Positions 40,503-49,192 of a stretch of 64,000 nt of DNA are shown one piece after another; the stretch's first letter is position 1, and each line of letters starts with the position of its first letter. Origin of the DNA: Ornithinimicrobium avium (GTDB lineage: Bacteria > Actinomycetota > Actinomycetes > Actinomycetales > Dermatophilaceae); the NCBI RefSeq assembly GCF_003351765.1, contig NZ_CP031229.1:2914001-2978000 (forward strand), given 5' to 3'. Made by a program: the position numbers and the translations under genes. The notes under the pieces were generated by a model that was not told the DNA's origin, made no database searches, and worked only from the letters and a program-made list of their open reading frames with translations.

Positions 40503-42809
40503 CTACCGGCCCCTCTCCGGCTGGTCGAACCACGGCTCGCGGGCGCCCAGCACGGCCAGTGCGGCACCGATCAGCACCGCCAGGGCCAGTGCCACCACCG
40601 CGATCCCGGAGTCGTTGAGGACCCAGCCCAGCACCATCGCCACGACGCCGGCCAGCGCCGCCGGGTGCGTCCCCGCCGGCTCCCAGAGCGCGGCCGACCA
40701 GCGGGGGCGGCGCACCACCACGACGGCGACGAGCACCAGCGCCAGCACCGCCAGCCAGGACAACGGATAGCTGATCAGGATCCCCAGGCTCTGGTCCAGC
40801 TTGCGGGTCACGATGCCCAGCGCGTGGCCGTCGACGACCTGCTGGACGAAGGCACCCAGGTGCGTCCGTCGCTGCGGCCCGCGGAGCCAGTCGAGCACCA
40901 TCACGACCGCCGCCACCAGGACACCGAGGACCGCCAGGGTCAGCAGGCTGCGCACGCTCCAGCGCTGGCCGAGGGCGTAGAGCGCCAACAGCCCGGTGGC
41001 CACGACCATCGCCGGGACCCCGCCGAAGTCGGCACCCCCGGAGGGCGCCGCGTTGACCACCGTGAGTCCCGCTCCGAGGAGGAGGACCGCGACGGCCGCA
41101 CCGGCGCCGCGGGAGGCGGCGCGCCGACGTCCGCCGTCGCCTCCGTTCCGGCCCCTGCCGTCGCTCCCCGCCCGGTCCGCCGCTGTCGGCAGCCAGGTCA
41201 GCATCGCGGCGGCAAGGACGAGGAACGCCCCCAGCACGGTGCCGAAGCCGACGTTGCCCTGCCCGTAGAACCTCCCCGCGGTCACCGGCTGCAGCCCGAG
41301 CACGGAGACCAGGCCCAGCCGCGCGGAGCACAGCGTGTCCGCGCCGATCACCACCAGCGTCACGGCGGCGACCACGGTGGGCGGACCGAGCGGGTCGCGC
41401 CGCCACGGACCGGCCCAGGCGGTCCCCGCGACCAGCAGCGCCGCTCCGACGACGGCCGTGGTCAGCGCCACCGACGGGCGGTCTGCGCGCCACCACGGCA
41501 CCAGGCCGGCCAGCCAGGTCGCCACGGGCACGGCCATGGCGAGCGTGCCCACCACCGCCACCGCGCGGTGCCGCCTCAGCAGCAGGGCCAGCACCAGGAC
41601 GGGGAGCGTCAGGACCGCCACGACGCCCAGCGCGACCGGTGCCAGGGTCTTCGCGCCGCTCACCGCGGCGGCGAGGTCCTGCGCCCGGGTGCGGCCGTCG
41701 TCGCCGGGGGCGACGGTCACGGGGGCTCCGGCGAGCGTCGTGGGCAGCGGCGACGCCGCCGACCCGCCGGCGATGCCCGCCTGGACCAGGACGGTCGGAG
41801 TCAGGTCGGTCAGCTGCACCAGGCTGCGTTGGCGGGTCGAGCCGCTGGTCAGGGTCGCGCCCTGCGGGCCGCTGCCGGCAGGGTGCACGATCAGCGTCGT
41901 CGCCACCGCCTGGTCCCGAGGGTGCCCCAGGCCGGCGACCACCAGGGACGAGCCCACCGGCAGGCGGTCGGCGAGCTCGCCCACCGCGGCGTCGACCCCG
42001 CTCAGCACCGTCGGGTCGACGACGACCTGCTCCGCCCGGTCGGGCTGGGTGGTCAGCACCTCACGGTCGGGTGTGGTGACCGACGGTGTCGACATCAGGT
42101 GGACGCTGCAGCCCGGGTCGAGCTCCGTCGGCAGCAGGGCCTCCCGCTGAGGCAGGTATGCCGCCACGCGCCCCTCCCCGTCGGCGGCTCCGAGCGCGGA
42201 GAGCGGGTCGTAGGCGGCCACGCAGGTCCCGGCCTCCTCGGCCGCGGCGGCGAGCGCGCCGAGCTGCGGCGGGAGGGAGCTGCGTGCGCCGCTCCTCGTC
42301 CAGCGGTCCCAGGCGCTCTCGTCGACCACGGCTGCGCCGTCCCCGCTCACGACGACGTCCTGCGGCAGCACCGGCGCCGGACGGCCGCTGGTCGGCGTCG
42401 CCTCGAGCTCCGCGTCCGCGCACCCCTCGACGTCCGTCGCGGCCCGCTGCCCGGCCCCGACCGTGAGCCAGGCGTCGGCGGAGCACGTGACCTCGTAGGT
42501 GCCGCGCAGGACGAGGGCGGCTGAGCCTCCCTCGCCCGCCAGCGCGTGGAGCGCGGGCGTGGCGTCCTCGTCGACCAGGTCCCACGTTAGGCCGGGCACG
42601 CCGACGACCACGACCGGCCCGTCGCCCGGCGTGCCCAGAGAGTCCGGCGACGTCGTGGTGCTCCCCGCCCGCGGCGCGAGACCGAGCCCCGCGGCGACCG
42701 CCGCGAGGATCCAGGCTCCGAGCACCAGCACCACGAGCACCCGGGCCCCGCGCCGGTGCGACGTCGTCGGCGCAGCTGCCCGAGCCGACGTGGGTGCTGT
42801 CCGCGCCAT
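40503..42809 (-). CDS. Large membrane protein with an alkaline-phosphatase-like extracytoplasmic domain
   Basis: This 768-residue protein has an N-terminal membrane helix (about 24-45). A domain of roughly 320 residues outside the membrane resembles the alkaline-phosphatase superfamily (VVVGVPGLTWDLVDEDATP, TCSADAWLTVGAG). About ten further helices fill the C-terminal half. The usual metal-binding Asp/His set is not clearly complete, so enzyme activity is uncertain. It may work with the nearby glycosyltransferase in cell-envelope polymer assembly; that is inference. ATG at 42809 has GGAGGAGG six bases upstream. Confidence 0.7.
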   Translation of the reverse strand: MARTAPTSARAAAPTTSHRRGARVLVVLVLGAWILAAVAAGLGLAPRAGSTTTSPDSLGTPGDGPVVVVGVPGLTWDLVDEDATPALHALAGEGGSAALVLRGTYEVTCSADAWLTVGAGQRAATDVEGCADAELEATPTSGRPAPVLPQDVVVSGDGAAVVDESAWDRWTRSGARSSLPPQLGALAAAAEEAGTCVAAYDPLSALGAADGEGRVAAYLPQREALLPTELDPGCSVHLMSTPSVTTPDREVLTTQPDRAEQVVVDPTVLSGVDAAVGELADRLPVGSSLVVAGLGHPRDQAVATTLIVHPAGSGPQGATLTSGSTRQRSLVQLTDLTPTVLVQAGIAGGSAASPLPTTLAGAPVTVAPGDDGRTRAQDLAAAVSGAKTLAPVALGVVAVLTLPVLVLALLLRRHRAVAVVGTLAMAVPVATWLAGLVPWWRADRPSVALTTAVVGAALLVAGTAWAGPWRRDPLGPPTVVAAVTLVVIGADTLCSARLGLVSVLGLQPVTAGRFYGQGNVGFGTVLGAFLVLAAAMLTWLPTAADRAGSDGRGRNGGDGGRRRAASRGAGAAVAVLLLGAGLTVVNAAPSGGADFGGVPAMVVATGLLALYALGQRWSVRSLLTLAVLGVLVAAVVMVLDWLRGPQRRTHLGAFVQQVVDGHALGIVTRKLDQSLGILISYPLSWLAVLALVLVAVVVVRRPRWSAALWEPAGTHPAALAGVVAMVLGWVLNDSGIAVVALALAVLIGAALAVLGAREPWFDQPERGR

Positions 42810-42954
42810 CGTGGCCTCCTCCCGCGCCGTCCGGTCTCGTCCTTCGTGCTGGTGGCATGGTGCCACGCGTGACCCACAGCTCCCTGTGCCTCCGACCACC
42901 GGACACGACCGGGGCGCCGCCGGGCGGCTGCGGCGCGGGGGCGGCGCGACCGCA

Positions 42955-42960
42955 TACCCT
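42955..42960 (+). promoter_or_regulatory. -10 hexamer (TACCCT), leaderless
   Basis: TACCCT ends six bases before the GTG at 42967. Confidence 0.5.
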
Positions 42961-42966
42961 CGGGAC

Positions 42967-43425
42967 GTGGACCGACTCGACCCGACCGCGCAGACGCTGC
43001 TGCTCACCGCGGTGGTCGTCGCCGTGCTCGCGCTGCTGACCGCCGGGGTCGCCCTGCGGCGGCTGCGCGTGCTGGACCGGCGGCTCGCGCGGACCGGCGG
43101 GGGTGCCGCGGAGGGTGCGGGCACCTCGGGGGAGCGCCTCGACGCGGTCGAGACGGAGGTCGCCCGGTTGCGCGACGAGGTGGCCGGTGCGCTGCGGCAC
43201 GTCGCGGTGGTGCGCTACGACGCGTTCGGGGACATGGGCGGGCGGATGTCCTTCAGCGCCGCGTTCCTCGACGACGCGGGTGACGGTGTGGTGGTCAGCT
43301 CGATCCACGCGCGGGGCGAGAGCCGGACGTACGGCAAGGCGGTCGTCGGCGGGGACTCCGACGTGGTGCTCACGCCGGAGGAGCGCCAGGCCCTCGACGC
43401 CGCCCGCAGCGGCCGCGCCGACTGA
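42967..43425 (+). CDS. DUF4446 family membrane-anchored protein
   Basis: This 152-residue protein has one N-terminal transmembrane helix (about 9-30) and a coiled-coil-like stretch with DAVETEVARLRDEVAGAL. The conserved block is RYDAFGDMGGRMSFSAAFLDD, ending with LTPEERQALDAA. This fits DUF4446, of unknown function. GTG at 42967 lies six bases after TACCCT, without a ribosome-binding site. It is divergent from the large membrane-protein gene and convergent with the lipid-kinase gene. Confidence 0.8.
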   Translation: MDRLDPTAQTLLLTAVVVAVLALLTAGVALRRLRVLDRRLARTGGGAAEGAGTSGERLDAVETEVARLRDEVAGALRHVAVVRYDAFGDMGGRMSFSAAFLDDAGDGVVVSSIHARGESRTYGKAVVGGDSDVVLTPEERQALDAARSGRAD

Positions 43426-43445
43426 CCCCGGGACGGGGCGGGGGC

Positions 43446-44585
43446 TCAGCCCCGGTGCGAGACGCGCCCGTCGTGGTGCGGCTGCGGCAGCGGGTGCTGC
43501 TGCTCGTCGGAGAGGGCGTCGATGTCGCGGCGCGCCCGGCGCCGGCCGCTGCCCGGCACCCGGACGACGAGGTTGCCCGGCTGCACGACCACCCGCATCG
43601 CGGTCGCCTCGCCGATCGGGTCGCCGTCGATCTCGACGGCGACCGGCCGGTCGCAGACGACCCGCACGTCCTGCCCCTGCACGTGGTCGACGCGGGAGTG
43701 GCCGAACCGTCGCCGCGTGCTCAGCTGGGCGATGGTGGCGGCCCAGCCCACGACCCCCTCGGGGGAGAGCAGCACGGCGTCCACGCTCGCGTCGTCGGCG
43801 AGGGCGTCCGGCAGCAGGTCCATGCCGCCCTGCAGCTTGCCGACGTTGCCCGCCATGACGCTGCGCACCCGTCGCCGGAAGGGCATCGCGCCGTCGACCT
43901 TGACCACGACCGTGAACTGCGGTCCCTTGAGGTGCTGGAGTCCGGAGACGATGTAGGCCGGCCAGCCGACCCTCGCCTTGAGCTTCTCGGGCGCGGTCGC
44001 CATCACCTCGGCGTCGAAGCCGAGGCCGGCCATCACCAGGAAGACGTGCTCCTCGCGCTCGCCGTGCAGCCCGCCCCGGGGGTATGCGGTGCCCTCACCG
44101 GTCCGGTCGTCGTCGGCCGCACCGGCGTCGTCCCCGGTCGTGTCCCCGGTCGTGTCGCCGGTCGCCGTGGCCGCCGGGCGCACCAGGTCCAGGAGGCAGG
44201 TGTCGATCGGCATGTCCTGGCCGGTCAGGGCCACCTCCAGGCAGGCGTCGAGGGAGTCGATCGGCAGCTCCAGGTTGCGGGCCAGCAGGTTGCCGGTGCC
44301 GCCGGGCAGCAGCCCCATGGGCGTCGCGGTGCCCGCCAGCTCGGCGCCCACCGTGCGGACCGTGCCGTCGCCGCCCAGCGCGCACACCAGGTCCACGCCC
44401 GCGGCGAGCGCCTCCCGCGTCTGGCCGGTGCCGGTGTCCTCGGCGGTCGTCTCCAGCCACAGCGGCTCCTCCCACCCGTGCCGGCCGCAGGCGCGCCCGA
44501 CCTGCCGCCGCACCCGCCCCACGTCGGTGAACTTGGTGGGGTTGACGACGACCGCGGCACGGCGTCCGCCGCCAGCACTCTCCAT
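43446..44585 (-). CDS. Diacylglycerol kinase-family lipid kinase
   Basis: This 379-residue protein has the DAGK catalytic domain: VVVNPTKFTD, ALGGDGTVRTVGAELAGT and GLLPGGTGNLLARNL. It phosphorylates a lipid such as diacylglycerol or a related long-chain alcohol. An unusual insert of Asp, Gly and Thr with GDTTGDTTGDD lies near residues 145-165, before the C-terminal half. The C-terminus is basic and His-rich. ATG at 44585 lies seven bases after TACGGT on the minus strand. It is divergent from serS, 97 bases away. Confidence 0.85.
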   Translation of the reverse strand: MESAGGGRRAAVVVNPTKFTDVGRVRRQVGRACGRHGWEEPLWLETTAEDTGTGQTREALAAGVDLVCALGGDGTVRTVGAELAGTATPMGLLPGGTGNLLARNLELPIDSLDACLEVALTGQDMPIDTCLLDLVRPAATATGDTTGDTTGDDAGAADDDRTGEGTAYPRGGLHGEREEHVFLVMAGLGFDAEVMATAPEKLKARVGWPAYIVSGLQHLKGPQFTVVVKVDGAMPFRRRVRSVMAGNVGKLQGGMDLLPDALADDASVDAVLLSPEGVVGWAATIAQLSTRRRFGHSRVDHVQGQDVRVVCDRPVAVEIDGDPIGEATAMRVVVQPGNLVVRVPGSGRRRARRDIDALSDEQQHPLPQPHHDGRVSHRG

Positions 44586-44592
44586 ACGGGTC

Positions 44593-44598
44593 ACCGTA
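44593..44598 (-). promoter_or_regulatory. -10 hexamer (TACGGT), leaderless
   Basis: TACGGT on the minus strand ends seven bases before the ATG at 44585. Confidence 0.45.
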
Positions 44599-44669
44599 TC
44601 CGCCCGACCCGGCCCCCGCGCGCACGACCCGACCGCCGGGCGTCCCGGCCGGGCCCCGCCACCCACCAG

Positions 44670-44675
44670 TAGGCT
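44670..44675 (+). promoter_or_regulatory. -10 hexamer (TAGGCT), leaderless
   Basis: TAGGCT ends seven bases before the ATG of serS (44683). Confidence 0.5.
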
Positions 44676-44682
44676 GGCCCGC

Positions 44683-45966
44683 ATGATCGACCTCCGTGAG
44701 CTCCGTGCCGATCCCGAGCGGGCGCGCGCCTCCCAGCAGGCGCGCGGCGAGGACCCCGGGCTGGTCGACCAGGTGCTGTCCGCCGACGAGCGGCACCGCA
44801 CCGCCCTCGCCGGCTTCGAGGCCGCCCGCGCCCAGCAGAAGGCGCACGGCAAGCTCGTCGCCCAGGCCCAGGGCGAGGAGAAGCAGGCGCTGCTCGCCGA
44901 GGTCAAGGACCTCGCCACCCGCGTCAAGGCGCTGGAGGCCGAGTACGCCGCGGCCCTCGCGGAACGCGAGGCGGCCATGCGGCTGGTGGGCAACATCGTC
45001 AGGGACGGTGTGCCGGCGGGCGGCGAGGACGACTACGTCGTGATCGAACACGTGGGCGCTCCCCGTGATTTTGCTGCCGAGGGCTTCGAGCCGAAGGACC
45101 ACCTCGAGCTGGGCGAGCTGCACCGGGCGATCGACACCGCCCGCGGGGCCAAGGTCTCCGGTGCGCGCTTCTACTACCTGCTCGGCGTCGGCGCCCGTCT
45201 GGAGCACGCGCTCATGGCGCTCGCCCAGCAGGTCACCCAGGAGGAGGGCTTCGTGCCGGTCGTCCCGCCGACCCTCGTGCGCGAGCAGGCGATGGCCGGC
45301 GCCGGCTTCCTCGACGCCCACGCCGACGAGGTCTACCACCTCGAGGCGGACGACCTCTACCTGACCGGCACCTCGGAGGTGGCGCTCGCCGCGCTGCACG
45401 CCGAGGAGATCATCGACCTGTCGGCCGGGCCGCTGCGCTACGCCGCGACCTCGACCTGCTACCGGCGCGAGGCGGGCTCCTACGGCAAGGACACCCGGGG
45501 CATCTTCCGGGTCCACCAGTTCACCAAGACCGAGATGTTCGTCTTCTGCCGACCCGAGGACACCGAGGCCGAGCACGCCAACCTGCTGCGGGTCGAGCGC
45601 CGCGTCCTCGACGCCCTCGAGCTGCCCTACCGGATCATCGACGTCGCGGCCGGCGACCTCGGCGGCCCCGCCGCGCGCAAGTACGACTGCGAGGCATGGA
45701 TCCCGACCCAGGGCCGCTACCGCGAGCTGACCTCGACCTCCAACTGCACGACCTACCAGGCGCGTCGCCTGGGCGTGCGCGAGCGCGACCCGCAGGGCGG
45801 CGGCACCCGCACGGTGGCCACCCTCAACGGCACCGCGCTGACGAGCACCCGCCCGATCATCGCGCTGCTGGAGAACCACCAGCAGGAGGACGGCTCGATC
45901 CACGTGCCGGCGGCGCTGCGCCCCTTCCTCGGCGGAGCAGCGCTCATCCGCCCGCCGGCCGGCTGA
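44683..45966 (+). CDS. serS: Seryl-tRNA synthetase
   Basis: This 427-residue class II synthetase charges tRNA-Ser with serine in the cytoplasm. The N-terminal coiled-coil arm spans about 30-105 (MIDLRELRADPERARASQ, then LLAEVKDLATRVKALEAEY). The catalytic domain has the serine-binding TGTSEVAL, motif 2 around CYRREAGSYGKDTRGIFR and motif 3 NGTALTSTRPIIALLEN. Length is normal. The start lies seven bases after TAGGCT, and no ribosome-binding site is visible. It is the only obvious essential housekeeping gene in the window. Confidence 0.95.
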   Translation: MIDLRELRADPERARASQQARGEDPGLVDQVLSADERHRTALAGFEAARAQQKAHGKLVAQAQGEEKQALLAEVKDLATRVKALEAEYAAALAEREAAMRLVGNIVRDGVPAGGEDDYVVIEHVGAPRDFAAEGFEPKDHLELGELHRAIDTARGAKVSGARFYYLLGVGARLEHALMALAQQVTQEEGFVPVVPPTLVREQAMAGAGFLDAHADEVYHLEADDLYLTGTSEVALAALHAEEIIDLSAGPLRYAATSTCYRREAGSYGKDTRGIFRVHQFTKTEMFVFCRPEDTEAEHANLLRVERRVLDALELPYRIIDVAAGDLGGPAARKYDCEAWIPTQGRYRELTSTSNCTTYQARRLGVRERDPQGGGTRTVATLNGTALTSTRPIIALLENHQQEDGSIHVPAALRPFLGGAALIRPPAG

Positions 45967-46027
45967 GCGGCGTCTCGCCCGCAGGGTCTACGACCTGGGG
46001 CCGAGGCGCCGGCCCCGCCCCGGCTCC

Positions 46028-46033
46028 TACCCT
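46028..46033 (+). promoter_or_regulatory. -10 hexamer (TACCCT), leaderless
   Basis: TACCCT ends six bases before the GTG at 46040 of the sensor-kinase gene. Confidence 0.45.
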
Positions 46034-46039
46034 GGGTGG

Positions 46040-47440
46040 GTGAGCACGATCGAGACCTGGTCCGGCGCGGACACCGGGTGGGAGCGCCCCGGCCCCACCG
46101 CTGCCGAGCGCCGCAACGACCTGTGGCTGGCGCTGGCCGCTGCGCTGACGGCCGCCCTCGGCGCCGAGACCATGCGCAGCCTCGGCGCCTTCGAGAACGA
46201 GCCGCACGGCGTCCCGTGGCAGTACCTCGGCATGCTCACCGCCGCCGCCCTCGTCCCCCTCCGGCGCAGCCGCCCGACCCTCGTCGTCATCGCCGCCGGA
46301 GTGCACATGCTGGTCCTCGGCCTGGTGCTGCCGATGACGATGAGCACGCTGCCGATGCAGGCCCTCTACTTCTTCCTCATCTTCTCCGGGGTGGCGTGGG
46401 GCAGGGACCGACGGGCGGTCGTCGCCGCCGTCGGGCTGGTGCTCGCGCTCATGGTCGGCTGGGTCGCGTGGAGCTACGCGTTCGGCAGCGGGGTGGCCCA
46501 GGCGACGGCGCGCTTCTCCGCCGACCTGCCCGACCAGGTGGGGCTCTTCGACGTTCCGCTCGCCTTCGGCCTGCTCATGCTGCTCAACAACGTCCTCTTC
46601 TTCGGCGGCTCCATCCTGCTCGGGCAGATCGCGTGGAACGCCGCGCGCCGCACCGGCCAGGTCGTCGAGCAGGCACGGACCATCGAGGCCCAGTCGGGAC
46701 GGCTCAGGGACCAGGCGGTCGTGGCCGAGCGGATCCGGATCGCGCGCGAGCTGCACGACGTCGTCGCCCACCACGTCTCGGTCATGGGCGTGCAGGCAGG
46801 CGCCGCCCGCAAGGTCATGGACCGTGACCCGGACGCCGCGCGCACCGCGCTCACGGCGATCGAGCGGAACTCCCGCGACGCGGTCGGGCAGATGCACGGT
46901 CTCCTCGGCACGCTGCGCGCCGAGGAGCCGGACGAGGAGGGTATGCCGTCCGTGCCCGCCACCGGCGCCGGCGCGGTGGTGGACCGGGCGCCGCAGCCGA
47001 CGCTGCAGGACCTTCCGGCCCTCGCCGCCGGCGCCACGACACCGACCTGCCGGGTGCAGGTGCGGGTGGTCGAGTCGGCGCCCGGCGCCGCGGCACGGGT
47101 GCCGACTCCCGTGCAGCTGTCGGCCTACCGGATCGTCCAGGAGGCGGTGGCCAACGTGCACCGTCACTCCACCGCGCGCGGGGCCCAGGCGGTGGTGCGG
47201 GTGGACGAGGACGAGGGCCGGCTCGAGGTCGAGGTCGTCGACGACGGCTCCCTGCGACCGGGGACCGCCGGGACCGGGCTCGGTCTGCGCGGCATGCGCG
47301 AACGCGCCCAGCACCTCGGGGGCGGTGTGGAGGCGGGCCCGCGCCAGGGGATGCCCGGCTGGCGGGTGCGCGTCTGGTTCCCGCTCGAGGGGCGACGCGC
47401 CGGGGTGGCACCCGCCGCGGGCGCGGGGCTGAGCGCCTGA
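46040..47440 (+). CDS. NarL-type sensor histidine kinase
   Basis: This 466-residue protein has about five N-terminal membrane helices (30-215) and a HisKA_3 dimerisation helix with the phospho-acceptor in RIARELHDVVAHHVSVM. A C-terminal HATPase_c domain includes IVQEAVANVHRHS and GTGLGLRGMRERA. A Pro/Ala/Thr-rich loop lies between them near 305-340. It autophosphorylates on the histidine and passes the phosphate to the response regulator encoded next. The start is GTG at 46040, behind TACCCT; GTG at 46036 is out of frame. Confidence 0.9.
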   Translation: MSTIETWSGADTGWERPGPTAAERRNDLWLALAAALTAALGAETMRSLGAFENEPHGVPWQYLGMLTAAALVPLRRSRPTLVVIAAGVHMLVLGLVLPMTMSTLPMQALYFFLIFSGVAWGRDRRAVVAAVGLVLALMVGWVAWSYAFGSGVAQATARFSADLPDQVGLFDVPLAFGLLMLLNNVLFFGGSILLGQIAWNAARRTGQVVEQARTIEAQSGRLRDQAVVAERIRIARELHDVVAHHVSVMGVQAGAARKVMDRDPDAARTALTAIERNSRDAVGQMHGLLGTLRAEEPDEEGMPSVPATGAGAVVDRAPQPTLQDLPALAAGATTPTCRVQVRVVESAPGAAARVPTPVQLSAYRIVQEAVANVHRHSTARGAQAVVRVDEDEGRLEVEVVDDGSLRPGTAGTGLGLRGMRERAQHLGGGVEAGPRQGMPGWRVRVWFPLEGRRAGVAPAAGAGLSA

Positions 47441-47490
47441 GGTCGGGGTAGGGCTGCGGCGTGGCGTCGCCGGGGTGGGAGGATGTACGG

Positions 47491-48189
47491 GTGAGGGGAA
47501 CCACCATCAGCGTCCTGCTCGTGGACGACCAGCCGCTCCTGCTGCAGGGCTTCGCGATGATCCTGTCCGTCGAGGACGACCTGGAGGTCGTGGGTCAGGT
47601 CGGGGACGGGCAGGGCGCCGTCGAGGCGGTCGCCCGGCTGCGGCCGGACGTCGTGCTCATGGACGTGCAGATGCCCGTGCTGGACGGGATCGAGGCGACG
47701 CGCCGGATCGTCGCCGAGCACCCGGACGTCCGCGTCGTGGTGCTGACCACCTTCGACCGCGACGACTACCTCTTCGACGCGCTCGAGGCGGGGGCCAGCG
47801 GGTTCCTGCTCAAGAACGCCGACCCCGACGAGCTCGTCGCCGCCGTCCGGGACGTGGCCCACGGCCACGCGCTCCTCGCCCCGGAGGTCACGCGCCGGGT
47901 GATCGCCCGCAGCGTGGCTGCGGCCGGCACGGCGCCGGCGGGGGGCGAGGGGGAGACGGGGACCGAGCACATACCGGAGCCGCTGCCGGGGCTGACCCAG
48001 CGCGAGCGGGAGATGCTGCGGATGGTGGCGCGGGGGATGTCCAACGGTGAGATCGCCGCCGAGGCCTTCGTCACCGAGGCGACCGTCAAGACGCACGTGT
48101 CCAACATCCTGGCCAAGCTCGGGGTGCGGGACCGGGTGCAGGCGGTCGTCGCGGCCTACGAGGCGGGCCTGGTCTGCCCGGGCGACTGA
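47491..48189 (+). CDS. NarL/FixJ-family response regulator
   Basis: This 232-residue protein has a receiver domain with the phosphorylation site in VVLMDVQMPVLDG and the LLVDDQPL acidic pocket. The C-terminal LuxR helix-turn-helix reads LTQREREMLRMVARG through VSNILAKLGVRDR. It is the partner of the upstream kinase. GTG at 47491 with GGGAGG eight bases upstream is preferred over GTG 47461. The ABC transporter genes start 121 bases downstream in the same direction and are its likely target. Confidence 0.9.
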   Translation: MRGTTISVLLVDDQPLLLQGFAMILSVEDDLEVVGQVGDGQGAVEAVARLRPDVVLMDVQMPVLDGIEATRRIVAEHPDVRVVVLTTFDRDDYLFDALEAGASGFLLKNADPDELVAAVRDVAHGHALLAPEVTRRVIARSVAAAGTAPAGGEGETGTEHIPEPLPGLTQREREMLRMVARGMSNGEIAAEAFVTEATVKTHVSNILAKLGVRDRVQAVVAAYEAGLVCPGD

Positions 48190-48310
48190 GCCTGCTGCGG
48201 TCTCCGTCGCGCGGAGGAGAGGGGTTCTCGGTCGGAGGGCCGATGTGGGCCGTCCCCGGCGCGACGTAGCGTCGTCCTTGAAACCACGACACCAGGACGA
48301 AGGGGCGCAC

Positions 48311-49192
48311 ATGCTCGAGCTGCGGGGACTGACCAGGAGGTACGGCGACCACCTCGCCGTCGACGACGTGAGCTTCACCGTGCCGGACGGCGCGATGGTG
48401 GGCTTCGTCGGCGGCAACGGGGCGGGCAAGACCACGACCATGCGGATGGTGATGGGTGTCCTCGCGCCGACCGCGGGAGAGGTGCACTGGCGCGGTCGTG
48501 CCGTGACGCGGGCCGACCGCAGCCGGTTCGGCTACATGCCCGAGGAGCGCGGTCTCTACCCCAAGCAGCCGGTCCTCGCCCAGCTGACCTACCTGGGGCA
48601 GCTGCACGGGATGAGCGCCACCCACGCCCGCGAGCGGTCGGCCGACCTGCTGGAGCGCTTCGGCCTCGGCGAGCGGGTCAAGGACAAGCTCGAGACGCTC
48701 TCGCTGGGCAACCAGCAGCGCGCCCAGATCATCGCCTCGGTGCTGGGCGACCCGACCCTGCTGGTCCTCGACGAGCCGTTCTCCGGGCTGGACCCGGCCG
48801 CCGTGGACCAGATGAGCGAGCTGCTGCGCGAGCACACCGCCCAGGGGGTCCCGGTGCTGTTCAGCTCCCACCAGCTCGAGCTCGTGGACCGGCTCTGCGA
48901 CGCCATCGTGGTCCTGAGCAGGGGTCGGGTCGTGGCGCAGGGCACCTCGGAGCAGCTGCGGGCCACGGCGCCGCTGCGCTACCGGCTGACCACGACCCAC
49001 GACGCCGGCTGGGTGCGCGGCGCGCCCGGCGTGACCGTCGTCGACGTCGACGGCCCGACGGCGCTGGTCGAGCCCACCGACGAGGAGGCGGCCGAGCGGC
49101 TCCTGCTCGACGCGGTCGCCCGCGGCGGCGTCCGCGAGTTCGCGCGGATCGTGCCCACCCTGTCCGAGATCTACCGAGAGGTGGCGGCCTGA
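48311..49192 (+). CDS. ABC transporter ATPase (NatA-like)
   Basis: This 293-residue protein has Walker A GGNGAGKTTTM, the ABC signature SLGNQQRAQ and Walker B LLVLDEPFSGLDP. The extra C-terminal domain of about 80 residues is typical of NatA and DrrA-type exporters. It powers the membrane subunit encoded next. ATG at 48311 has GAAGGGG upstream, and the stop overlaps the next start by one base (TGATG). Confidence 0.9.
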   Translation: MLELRGLTRRYGDHLAVDDVSFTVPDGAMVGFVGGNGAGKTTTMRMVMGVLAPTAGEVHWRGRAVTRADRSRFGYMPEERGLYPKQPVLAQLTYLGQLHGMSATHARERSADLLERFGLGERVKDKLETLSLGNQQRAQIIASVLGDPTLLVLDEPFSGLDPAAVDQMSELLREHTAQGVPVLFSSHQLELVDRLCDAIVVLSRGRVVAQGTSEQLRATAPLRYRLTTTHDAGWVRGAPGVTVVDVDGPTALVEPTDEEAAERLLLDAVARGGVREFARIVPTLSEIYREVAA

